A stretch of DNA of 64,000 nt. It comes from Bacteroidia bacterium. GTDB lineage: Bacteria; Bacteroidota; Bacteroidia; Bacteroidales; F082. A model generated the notes under the pieces. It was not told the origin of the DNA and did no database searches. It was given only the letters and a program-made list of their open reading frames with translations. Positions 1-6,142 of the stretch are shown here, in pieces. A program made the position numbers and the translations under genes. The stretch lies in NCBI GenBank assembly GCA_021287165.1, contig JAJTAY010000012.1, forward strand, positions 1 to 64,000. Direction: 5' to 3'. The first letter of the stretch is position 1, and each line of letters starts with the position of its first letter.

Positions 1-792
1 ACCGAAAATGAAATGCTACAGCGCATCAACGCCAACAGCGCTTTCGTTTGCATTAAAGACAGCACCCTTGTTTCGCAGCTACCCTCGTTTGGGCATCATT
101 ACATCGCCAATGCCGATGGCATTTTTAAGGCCGACAGCACCTATTACCGCATTTTCCGGCAGGGCATCGCAGCTTGGCGCGGCGCTAGCCTCAATCAAAT
201 GAAAAATCTTACCCTCAATGGGGATTTTGACGAAGATCCCGCCGATGGTAAATACTTCTACCTGAAAGATGTAACCATCGAACCAACAGAGAATAATTGC
301 GGGGACTACAAAAGAGTTGAAAAGAATTCTGAAGGCGGTTGGTATCGTGTGATTTTTGAAATTAAATTGATGAGATATGGTCAATTTGGCAATATTTGTA
401 AACACACAAATCAACTAATACTTCATTATCAATATATTTGTAATATTATTCTTCGTGGGCAGGTCAAGCGGTTTTGGATGTGGCATTCCTACAAAACCTC
501 TTTAGAGGTTCAGGATGTTAATTTTGAATTACTAGTTCCACGCCAGGACAACTATGACACCCTCACATGTTCATATTTTCCACGCTTTGAAATTGGAGGT
601 CAAATCAATTATGCTGAATCAAAAGTAAATTCTCCTGAACTTTCGAAAATCTTCAAAGATGCAACCGATGGCATGGGTGATGTAACCCATAATTATAACC
701 TAAGTCACCCTGTTTTTATAAAAGTCAGGGGTAAAGGTAAAAGCGCTGCTTTAGGCATTGGCAATTGGGCAACATTTTCTTGCGGGTATTAA
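1..792 (+). CDS. Hypothetical protein, 5' end outside window
   Basis: The frame is open to base 1, so the first ATG inside the window (base 13) is probably internal and the protein begins upstream. The visible part is about 263 residues with no membrane segment or motif that I recognise. The N-terminal part (NANSAFVCIKDS, then a GHHYIANADG stretch) looks like a conserved core, while the part after about residue 100 is more AT-rich in codon use. A degraded copy of the NANSAFVCIK stretch recurs at 1411-1450, so this gene belongs to a family that has been duplicated locally. It lies 15 bases upstream of a small outer-membrane protein gene. No function is assigned. Confidence 0.7.
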   Translation, partial: TENEMLQRINANSAFVCIKDSTLVSQLPSFGHHYIANADGIFKADSTYYRIFRQGIAAWRGASLNQMKNLTLNGDFDEDPADGKYFYLKDVTIEPTENNCGDYKRVEKNSEGGWYRVIFEIKLMRYGQFGNICKHTNQLILHYQYICNIILRGQVKRFWMWHSYKTSLEVQDVNFELLVPRQDNYDTLTCSYFPRFEIGGQINYAESKVNSPELSKIFKDATDGMGDVTHNYNLSHPVFIKVRGKGKSAALGIGNWATFSCGY

Positions 793-807
793 AAACGATC
801 AAATTAT

Positions 808-1407
808 ATGAAAAATATAATAGCAATTTTATTTTTCCTTATGCTTGAGAATATTGCTATGGGCCAACCCGAAGTATATATCGTTGGCGGATGTGGCATT
901 GGCAATTATTACAGCAAACGTGACCCGATCGTGACACCATATAAATTGAGCCCGATTTTTTCCTACAGCATTGGTGTCAATGCAAAAACAGAAATGTCCA
1001 AAAAGTTAAAACCCATTATTGGATTACATTCTCTTCGAACGGGCAGCGATTATCGGAATACTTTTTTAACATCCCCCATTTCTTTCAGATTTCATTACCT
1101 GAATTTTCCTATAGGGCTTGATATTAATATTTGTGGAGGATTGGGGGCCAATGCGTCTATTTACGCCTCTTTTCCGATAGCATATGATGTCCCAAAGTTT
1201 CAGGAAGCTAAAAAGCCAGGCATGGATTTTGGCCTAATCCCCTCTTTATATTACCGTTTCAACAATTGGGAGCTCAATGCCACATATTTGCTGGGTTTTA
1301 GCGATGCAGCCAAGATCGGACATTTGGGCGAAACAGACTACCGACTTTATAACAGGGTGTTTCATTTAAAATTGGGTTATCGAATTCATTCAATGAGTAC
1401 TAAATAA
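808..1407 (+). CDS. Small outer-membrane beta-barrel-like protein
   Basis: A 199-residue protein with a cleavable signal peptide (hydrophobic residues 4-17, cleavage likely after the Gly at 19). The mature part alternates aromatic and polar residues and ends in an amphipathic strand (FHLKLGYRIHSMSTK), which fits a small outer-membrane barrel or porin-family protein exported to the envelope. It starts 15 bases after the preceding gene and may be co-transcribed with it. Codon use is AT-rich compared with the housekeeping genes from 5.2 kb on. The family is not recognised; the barrel call rests on composition only. Confidence 0.6.
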   Translation: MKNIIAILFFLMLENIAMGQPEVYIVGGCGIGNYYSKRDPIVTPYKLSPIFSYSIGVNAKTEMSKKLKPIIGLHSLRTGSDYRNTFLTSPISFRFHYLNFPIGLDINICGGLGANASIYASFPIAYDVPKFQEAKKPGMDFGLIPSLYYRFNNWELNATYLLGFSDAAKIGHLGETDYRLYNRVFHLKLGYRIHSMSTK

Positions 1408-1410
1408 TAC

Positions 1411-1450
1411 GCAACCTCAACGCCAATAGTGCTCTTGTTTGTATTAAAGT
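1411..1450 (+). pseudogene. Remnant of a paralogue of the first gene
   Basis: About 40 bases match bases 22-60 at roughly four of five positions and translate to NLNANSALVCIKV against INANSAFVCIKDS. Nothing else of the gene follows; the sequence runs into unrelated DNA and then into the structured repeat at 1497. It looks like the stub of a second gene copy whose remainder was lost. Confidence 0.55.
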
Positions 1451-1496
1451 CGGCCCCATCGTTTTTTTGGGGATAGGACTGAATGCGGGCAAACGG

Positions 1497-1609
1497 GCAG
1501 GATTAGCTCCGCTGATCCTCACGTGAGGGCTCAACAAGACGAAAACCCATCCGCCTGCAGCGGAATGGTTCTTTATTTGGGAGCAGGGCTGAATGCGGGC
1601 ATTCGCCCT
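1497..1609. repeat. Structured interspersed repeat, copy 1
   Basis: A ~113-bp element shared with 4281-4393 and 4930-5041. It is a string of small inverted repeats: GGAT-AGC/GCT-ATCC, TCACGTGA, GGCT/AGCC-like arms, the mini-palindrome TCCGCC-N3-(G/A)GCGGA at 1550-1564, and the left arm plus turn of a longer hairpin starting at TTTATTTGGG. In this copy the distal arm CCCAAATAAA of the long hairpin is missing, so the copy is truncated on its right side. It codes for nothing evident and sits between the gene remnant and the prophage debris. Confidence 0.8.
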
Positions 1610-1818
1610 TAAAAATTTAAAAAGCGCTCCCGCTCAAGACCCGATTGAATCTGTAAATTGCAGCAAAGCCAAGCACTAGAAGGATTGGTAATCATTTCAA
1701 GGCCCGGAAAGGCAGATTTCAGTTGGTTGACCATTGAGGTTTTCGAGTTAGTTAATCTCCTTTTCCAGGGCTACTATCGCTTGACTTGCCTGATGGCCAA
1801 GCGGTTGCTTGCTAGTAT

Positions 1819-2028
1819 TCACTTGCGTTGTGCCCGTAAAGTCGCAATTCGTTCGTTCATCGCATCTATCGACCTGCCCATTTTGTTCTTGGTATCGCTT
1901 GCCGCATTGACATGCTGTTGCATTTTTGCCCAGGTATTGAGCTGCTTTTTGTTGTTGATGCCAATCTTTAGTAACTTTGATTCGAGGTTACCTTTGAGGT
2001 TTAATGTATATTCCAAAATATTTGACAT
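1819..2028 (-). pseudogene. Phage tail tape-measure protein, N-terminal fragment
   Basis: The 69-residue frame beginning at ATG 2028 (MSNILEYTLNLKGNLESKL) resembles the start of tape-measure proteins of Mu-like phages of Bacteroidota: a conserved beginning followed by a Lys/Asn/Gln-rich helical stretch ending LRAQRK. Tape-measure proteins normally run to many hundreds of residues, so this is a severely truncated fragment. It lies downstream of two tail-gene fragments on the same strand, as expected for phage tail gene order. The family assignment is from memory of such proteins, not from a search. Confidence 0.55.
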
Positions 2029-2266
2029 GAGCACACTGATTAGCGTTTACCTTTTCATTGCAATCTCCGTTGTGATATTCAAAGCTGCCATTTGGTTCGT
2101 CAAGCATGTTCCGTTGTTGGTTGCTTATTTTTTACTGGCTCCGGTTGCTCCTTTTTATGTGGCATGGATCAACAGAAAACAGCGTCCTGCTATATCCTGG
2201 CTGCTTTTCTCCCTTTGGCTGGCCTTTGTTTTACTGTTTGCGGCAGCAGTGGCAATCGGTCATTAG

Positions 2267-2446
2267 CTACCACGATGCTTCGGCCTCTTGCCGCCTTATC
2301 CATTCCAGCTCCTTGAACCTCATGGTCCATTGTTCGTCGCTCAGGCTGTCGGGGTCGGGTATGTGCATATAATAATTGAGCTGTGCATTGATAATGCGCA
2401 CAAAGTCCGACGCTTTCACCCCGACAGCCTCTATAAGTTTACCAGT
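2267..2446 (-). pseudogene. Phage tail chaperone, distal (frameshifted) part
   Basis: Open frame of about 60 residues reading IEAVGVKASDFVRIINAQ and ending in an Arg/Glu-rich helix (RRQEAEASW). Reading it after a -1 shift from the overlapping frame at 2431-2580 gives one continuous protein (AELVNL joined to IEAVGV). Tail assembly chaperones that precede the tape-measure gene are commonly made as such a frameshifted pair. Whether the shift is programmed or a mutation in decaying DNA cannot be told. Confidence 0.5.
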
Positions 2447-2580
2447 TCAGCCTCTTTAACCTGGATAAGGTCGGCGAGAACCTGGCCGGCCGACAAAAAG
2501 AGTGAGTCGTCGGTTTTGATGGCCTCTCTGCCGCCGAGCCAGCAGTTGTTGAGGATGATTTCGTTAAACTTGACAGGTTT
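2431..2580 (-). pseudogene. Phage tail chaperone, proximal part
   Basis: About 49 residues (KPVKFNEIILNNCWLGG onward) ending at TAG 2431-2433, just inside the start of the distal frame. The true start is lost where plus-strand head-gene sequence begins near 2600. Its order (this fragment, distal fragment, tape-measure fragment) is that of a phage tail operon. The family is inferred from position and general resemblance. Confidence 0.45.
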
Positions 2581-2599
2581 TTTTGCTCTTATCTATAAT

Positions 2600-3283
2600 T
2601 GGTTGCAGAAAAAATGGCTCCCGTCCTCCGATCCCTTCTGGGACAGCTACATACCACCGCTCGACTGGAACTGCCGCTGTACCGTGTTGCAGGTGCTAAA
2701 AAACAAATATCCACTGACCTACAGCGCCCAGGCCATCAGAAACGGCGAAGCAGCCACCACACGTATTGACAAAAACGGTGTTAACCGGGCCGCCATGTTT
2801 CGCTTTAACCCCGGCAAGCAGAAGGTCGTCTTCCCCCAAAACCATCCTTATTTCAAAGTGCAGCAAGGGGTGAAAGATGCGATAGATGCACTGTTAACAC
2901 CCCATTCGGAAAAAGCAAAAGCTGCCAAAGAACTTGTAAGCTGGTGCAAGCAAAACTTGCCATCCACAAAAATTGGCAAGTTTGTTGCAAAAAGATTTGA
3001 AGTAAGAGTCGCTAAGTTGGATCAGCCGGTGGTAATAAATGCAAATTTTTACAACGAAATCATTTCAAAGTATAAAAACGACAAAAACTATGCTCTAAAG
3101 CTTGAAACAGCAAAAAAAGCACACGAATTGATTAGCGTTGCCGATTTCGTATTACAGGAAGATGCAAGGCACGGTAAAAATAAATTCAATGTTTACATCA
3201 CGTCATACAACAACAAGGATGTGATAATGAAGGTCAGGATAACTGCAGACGGTAATTTCCTACATTACCTTCTTATACGATAA
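2600..3283 (+). pseudogene. Mu F-like head morphogenesis protein, C-terminal part with nuclease-like tip
   Basis: The recognisable part starts near 2600 and contains SSDPFWDSYIPPLDWNCRCTV and GEAATTRIDKNG, typical of the C-terminal part of the SPP1 gp7/Mu gpF head morphogenesis family. After about residue 80 of the fragment a Lys-rich linker leads to a tip with ISVADFVLQEDARHGK and a terminal beta-rich stretch, resembling the barnase/EndoU/RelE-like nuclease tips found on such phage proteins. The frame stays open upstream to 2288, but that part is antisense to the tail fragments and does not look like protein. The N-terminal two-thirds of the phage gene are missing, so the gene is broken. Confidence 0.6.
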
Positions 3284-3284
3284 A

Positions 3285-3335
3285 GCCCCTCCGTCGCCTT
3301 CCCCGTGTGCTTGCGCTGAGGATAACTTGAGGGGC
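3285..3335 (+). repeat. 51-bp stem-loop element, copy 1
   Basis: Directly after the stop of the head-gene fragment: outer arms GCCCCTC and GAGGGGC enclose a well-conserved core CCGTGTGCTTGCGCT and GAGGATAAC. The same 51-bp layout recurs at 3587-3637. The loop is too long and no T-run follows, so this is not an ordinary terminator. Confidence 0.65.
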
Positions 3336-3365
3336 CGTATCGTTTTGCGATACAAAGGTAAATAA

Positions 3366-3497
3366 TTTAATACACCAAAGTCAAGAAAAAGAATTAACGA
3401 TAGAGGGGCTAAAGGTCAGTTCTTTGAAGAAGTCTGGGTACTTAAAAAGTCAGGCGATTTAGAACTTGTATATAAAACGAAAGCCCCCATAAATGAA
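3366..3497 (+). pseudogene. Orphan C-terminal tip of a phage head/nuclease protein
   Basis: Open frame of 43 codons with no start codon, reading FNTPKSRKRINDRGAKGQF and then EEVWVLKKSGDLELVYKT. It has the look of a protein C-terminus with alternating strand residues, not of a complete gene. It follows stem-loop copy 1 and precedes copy 2, so it could be a displaced alternative tip for the head protein just upstream. No search could be run to confirm this. Confidence 0.4.
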
Positions 3498-3586
3498 GGG
3501 CTACGTTGGTGACGAATCCGTAGAATCGTCGCACGAATATACAAAAAACGATATGCCAATTTCAAATAATATCACAATAAAACAAA

Positions 3587-3637
3587 GCTCCTCCGTGTCC
3601 TTCTCCGTGTGCTTGCGCTTAGGATAACCTGAGGGGT
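3587..3637 (+). repeat. 51-bp stem-loop element, copy 2
   Basis: Same length and layout as 3285-3335. The outer arm has changed from GCCCCTC to GCTCCTC, yet pairing with GAGGGGT is kept through G-U pairs, and the core CCGTGTGCTTGCGCTTAGGATAA is nearly unchanged. Conservation of pairing plus core suggests selection on an RNA or DNA structure. Confidence 0.65.
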
Positions 3638-3714
3638 TTTACTTTTTAATAACTTGAATATTTAGTAAAAAGTACGGTAAACGATTGCGCACTTCATCAA
3701 ATAGATCTGAAGCA

Positions 3715-3837
3715 ATGCAGCAGCCACTAAAAGATTTAATCAAAAACTTATCCGTTGCATTATTGGATGAGTTCGACCGCAACTTCGAGCAAAAGTCTTT
3801 TTTCTATCAACCCTGGCCGGACATGCCCGTCGATTGA
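3715..3837 (+). pseudogene. Phage virion morphogenesis (Mu gpG-like) N-terminal fragment
   Basis: A 40-residue frame from ATG 3715, MQQPLKDLIKNLSVALLDEF followed by DRNFEQKSFFYQPWP, then a premature end. The pattern of a helical start, then D(R/K)NFxxKxFF and PWP, is typical of the beginning of phage virion morphogenesis proteins, which in Mu-like phages follow the head morphogenesis gene. The family's usual length is about 130-170 residues, so three-quarters are missing. It ends 29 bases before the GIY-YIG copy on the other strand, marking the edge of the prophage debris. Confidence 0.55.
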
Positions 3838-3866
3838 TCCAGTATTTCAAGGTTAGATGCTCTCTG

Positions 3867-4103
3867 TTAGAATGGCTCGATGAAGCACCGCCCCTTGCCC
3901 GTCTTCAAAAATTTCTCCCTCGCCATGGCCTCCCCTTTGGTCGAATATTCCTCACTGTAGATCAACACCCAGGGCCGGTAGCGCTTCGTCCAGTCCTTGT
4001 TCGAAAGCACATTATGGCTCAAAAAACGCTGCTCAAGATCGCTCGTGAATCCAGTGTAGGTCTTGCCAAACTTTTCAGAATAAAGGATGTAAACGTAAAA
4101 CAT
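3867..4103 (-). CDS. GIY-YIG endonuclease, copy A
   Basis: A 78-residue single-domain GIY-YIG protein of the small excinuclease UvrC-N-like type. YVYIL near residue 3 and TYTGFT near residue 16 form the GIY-YIG strands; Arg in LEQRFLSHN and Glu in GEAMAREKFLKTGKGR are the expected catalytic residues. It is very similar to copy B (4490-4753) except for the last ten or so residues, where it ends GRCFIEPF. Proteins of this size are often found next to tRNA and rRNA genes in Bacteroidota. It lies at the end of the prophage remnant, with structured repeat copy 2 178 bases upstream of its start. Confidence 0.8.
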   Translation of the reverse strand: MFYVYILYSEKFGKTYTGFTSDLEQRFLSHNVLSNKDWTKRYRPWVLIYSEEYSTKGEAMAREKFLKTGKGRCFIEPF

Positions 4104-4280
4104 GAGGAAAAATAAAGATTTTCAACTTCTCAATATGCTTCTGACATAATCACTGCTGAAAGCCATCAATTTCAGTAAAATGAATTATTGATCACCTCAA
4201 TATATCAGATTTAACGGGCAAACTCTATCAATCTGAAAATGAAAATTTTGATATTTAAAAATGCTTAATGATTGAATGAG

Positions 4281-4393
4281 GCAGGATTAGCTCCGCTGAT
4301 CCTCACGTGAAGGCTCAACAAGCCGAAAACCCATCCGCCTGCGGCGGAATGGTTCTTTATTTGGGAGCAGGGCTGAATGCGGGCATTCGCCCT
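4281..4393. repeat. Structured interspersed repeat, copy 2
   Basis: Complete copy of the element seen at 1497-1609. The long hairpin is intact: TTTATTTGGG with AGGGC and GAATGC pair with GCATTC, GCCCT and CCCAAATAAA just past the end. The mini-palindrome TCCGCCTGCGGCGGA is perfect at 4334-4348. The ~180 bases between this repeat and GIY-YIG copy A are duplicated in front of copy B. Confidence 0.85.
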
Positions 4394-4403
4394 ATCCCAA
4401 ATA

Positions 4404-4433
4404 AAAAAACCCGCTGCTGTCGCAGCGGGTTTT
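4404..4433 (-). terminator. Duplicated tRNA terminator
   Basis: Read on the minus strand, AAACCCGCTGC and GCAGCGGGTTT pair perfectly around a four-base loop, followed by a run of seven T. It is the counterpart of the terminator behind the intact tRNA-fMet (5051-5080) and travels with the tRNA fragment. Confidence 0.8.
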
Positions 4434-4440
4434 CGTCTTG

Positions 4441-4498
4441 TAGCGGGGGCAGGATTCGAACCTACGTCCGCCCCCGGCGGATATGAGCCCTACGAGCT
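4441..4498 (-). pseudogene. Displaced tRNA-fMet fragment, interrupted by a palindrome
   Basis: Minus-strand sequence equal to the 3' part of the tRNA-fMet at 5088-5159: acceptor 3' strand, T arm and part of the anticodon and D arms (4441-4466 and 4481-4498). Where the anticodon arm should be, the mini-palindrome TCCGCCCCCGGCGGA (4467-4481) replaces about eleven bases. The 5' acceptor strand is missing. It cannot make a tRNA. The stop of GIY-YIG copy B lies inside this fragment. Confidence 0.8.
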
Positions 4499-4753
4499 TT
4501 TGTTCAAATACGCTTCAACCTTCGATCTCACAAATTCCCTGCCCTTGCCCGTCTTCAAAAATCTCTCCCTCGCCATAGCCTCCCCTTTGGTCGTATATTC
4601 CTCACTGTGTATCAGCACCCAGGGCCGGTAGCGCTTTGTCCAATCCTTGTTCGAAAGCACATTGTGGCTCAGCAAGCGCTGCTCCAGATCACTGGTGAAA
4701 CCCGTATAGGTCTTGCCAAACTTTTCGGAATATAGAAGGTAAACGTAAAACAT
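4490..4753 (-). CDS. GIY-YIG endonuclease, copy B
   Basis: An 87-residue GIY-YIG protein with the same core as copy A (YVYLL, TYTGFT, Arg of LEQRLLSHN, Glu of GEAMARERFLKTGKGR). Its C-terminus differs (EFVRSKVEAYLNKSS) and the end of the frame runs into the displaced tRNA fragment. It is transcribed in the same direction as the tRNA-fMet upstream and lies 177 bases from structured repeat copy 3. With the tRNA sequences on both sides it looks like the cargo of a ~650-bp element inserted at the tRNA gene. Confidence 0.8.
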   Translation of the reverse strand: MFYVYLLYSEKFGKTYTGFTSDLEQRLLSHNVLSNKDWTKRYRPWVLIHSEEYTTKGEAMARERFLKTGKGREFVRSKVEAYLNKSS

Positions 4754-4929
4754 GGGGAAAAATAACGATTCTCAACGTCTAAACATGCTTGTGATATAAT
4801 CACAGTGAAAGCTATCAATTTACGAAAATTGAATTATTGATCGCCCCCAAATATCAGGTTTAACGGGCAAACTCTAACAACCTAAGATTGAAAACCTTGC
4901 TTTTTAAAGGTGTTTAATGATTGTAAAAG

Positions 4930-5041
4930 GCAGGATTAGCTACGCTGATCCTCAGGGGAGGGCTCAACAAGCCGAAAACCTATCCGCCTCAGGCGGAATG
5001 GTTTTTTATTTGGGATAGGGCTGAATGCAAGCATTCGCTCT
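4930..5041. repeat. Structured interspersed repeat, copy 3
   Basis: Third copy, slightly diverged (TACGCTGATCCTCAGGGGAG in place of TCCGCTGATCCTCACGTGAG). The mini-palindrome at 4983-4997 has a different loop (TCCGCC-TCA-GGCGGA) and the long hairpin keeps its arms, TTTATTTGGG against CCCAAATAAA. Changes in loops with preserved stems argue that structure matters. Confidence 0.85.
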
Positions 5042-5050
5042 ACCCCAAAT

Positions 5051-5080
5051 AAAAAACCCGCTGCTGTCGCAGCAGGTTTT
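5051..5080 (-). terminator. Terminator of tRNA-fMet
   Basis: On the minus strand AACCTGCTGC and GCAGCGGGTT form a 10-bp stem (one G-U pair) with loop GACA, followed by six T. It starts seven bases after the tRNA 3' end. Confidence 0.85.
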
Positions 5081-5087
5081 CCTCTTG

Positions 5088-5159
5088 TAGCGGGGGCAGG
5101 ATTCGAACCTACGACCTTTGGGTTATGAGCCCAACGAGCTGCCTCTGCTCCACCCCGCA
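5088..5159 (-). tRNA. Initiator tRNA-fMet (CAU)
   Basis: A 72-base cloverleaf read on the minus strand: 5' TGCGGGG against 3' CCCCGCT leaves the first pair (U1-U72) unpaired, as expected of bacterial initiator tRNAs. The anticodon stem TTGGG/CCCAA contains the three consecutive G-C pairs next to loop CTCATAA (anticodon CAU) that are the other initiator hallmark. The D loop is short (seven bases), the T arm is GTAGG-TTCGAAT-CCTGC, and CCA is not encoded. It runs divergently from era. Confidence 0.92.
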
Positions 5160-5237
5160 GTGTTTAACCTCTTTTAAAAGGGACTGCAAAATTAATTTTT
5201 GTTACTTTGCAACGCAAGTTTTTTAAGAAATTTTTTC

Positions 5238-6125
5238 ATGGGCCACAAGGCAGGCTATGTCAACATCATCGGCAACCCCAATGTGGGTAAGTCAACCCTC
5301 ATGAATATGCTGGTTGGCGAAAAGCTGTCGATCATCACCTCCAAGGCGCAAACCACACGCCACCGCATCCTGGGCATCGTCAACGACGATGATTATCAGA
5401 TTGTGTTTTCCGACACCCCCGGCATCATCCACAAACCGGCCTATAAAATGCACGAGGTGATGAACAGCTTCGTAAACACCGCCCTCATCGATGCCGACAT
5501 CATCCTCTTTGTGGTTGACGTAACCGAAAAAGCCGACCTCAGCCAGACCGTCAAACGCATCAACGACACCGGAGTAAAGGTCATCGTGACCCTGAACAAG
5601 GTGGACCTGATCGCTCAGGATCAGGTGCAGCAACTCATCGCCCAATGGCAGGAACGCATGCCGGGTGCCGTAGTGTTGCCGGTGGCTGCCGCTCACAGCT
5701 ACAACATCGATGCCATCAGACAACACATCCTCGAAATGCTGCCCGAATCGCCGCCCTACTTCCCAAAAGACGAGCTCACCGACAAAAGCATGCGCTTTTT
5801 TGTGTCGGAAATCATACGCGAAAAGGTACTGCTCAACTACAAGCAGGAAATCCCTTACGCCGTGGAAGTGGCCGTGGAAACCTACGAGGAAACCGAAAAC
5901 CTCATCCGTATCTCGGCCTACCTCTTTGCTGCCCGCGAATCGCAAAAAGCCATCCTCATCGGCAAGGGCGGCGAAGCCATCAAAAAGGTGGGCATTCAGG
6001 CCCGCCAGGACATCGAAACTTTTGTGGGCAAAAAAGTGTTTCTGGAGCTCAGCGTGAAAGTGGTTAAAGATTGGCGCGACAACGAAAAGTCTTTAAAAAG
6101 GTTTGGTTACGAACCTTATATGTGA
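5238..6125 (+). CDS. era: GTPase Era
   Basis: Ribosome-biogenesis GTPase that binds the 3' end of 16S rRNA during 30S maturation. The 295-residue protein has the P-loop GNPNVGKS at 12-19, switch Thr near 39-40, DTPG at 59-62 and NKVD at 120-123, and a C-terminal KH domain with IGKGG at about 241. The ATG at 5238 (MGHKAGYVNII) is preferred over the in-frame ATG at 5199, because the latter adds 13 residues unlike Era and overlaps a promoter-like TTACTTTGC at 5202-5210. der follows 17 bases downstream, an arrangement common in Bacteroidota. Length is normal for the family. Confidence 0.97.
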   Translation: MGHKAGYVNIIGNPNVGKSTLMNMLVGEKLSIITSKAQTTRHRILGIVNDDDYQIVFSDTPGIIHKPAYKMHEVMNSFVNTALIDADIILFVVDVTEKADLSQTVKRINDTGVKVIVTLNKVDLIAQDQVQQLIAQWQERMPGAVVLPVAAAHSYNIDAIRQHILEMLPESPPYFPKDELTDKSMRFFVSEIIREKVLLNYKQEIPYAVEVAVETYEETENLIRISAYLFAARESQKAILIGKGGEAIKKVGIQARQDIETFVGKKVFLELSVKVVKDWRDNEKSLKRFGYEPYM

Positions 6126-6142
6126 TTGAATAACAGAGTATT

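Noticed and set aside
1658..2266. Hydrophobic 202-codon plus-strand frame
   Set aside because: Its first two-thirds are antisense to the tape-measure fragment, which explains the Phe/Leu/Cys-rich content. The last 79 codons (from ATG 2027) could make a three-helix membrane protein that ends exactly at a convergent stop, but no ribosome site or family supports it.
3285..3335. Ordinary terminator behind the head-gene fragment
   Set aside because: The arms are separated by a conserved 37-base core and no T-run follows, and the same core recurs at 3587-3637; a simple terminator would not conserve its loop.
4377..4631. 84-codon plus-strand frame containing GAGFEPTSAPGGYEP
   Set aside because: This is the translation of the displaced tRNA fragment and of the antisense of GIY-YIG copy B, a well-known type of false protein at tRNA sites.
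5199..5237. Longer Era with 13 additional N-terminal residues
   Set aside because: The extension MLLCNASFLRNFF does not resemble Era and overlaps a promoter-like element; MGHKAGYVNII is the typical beginning.
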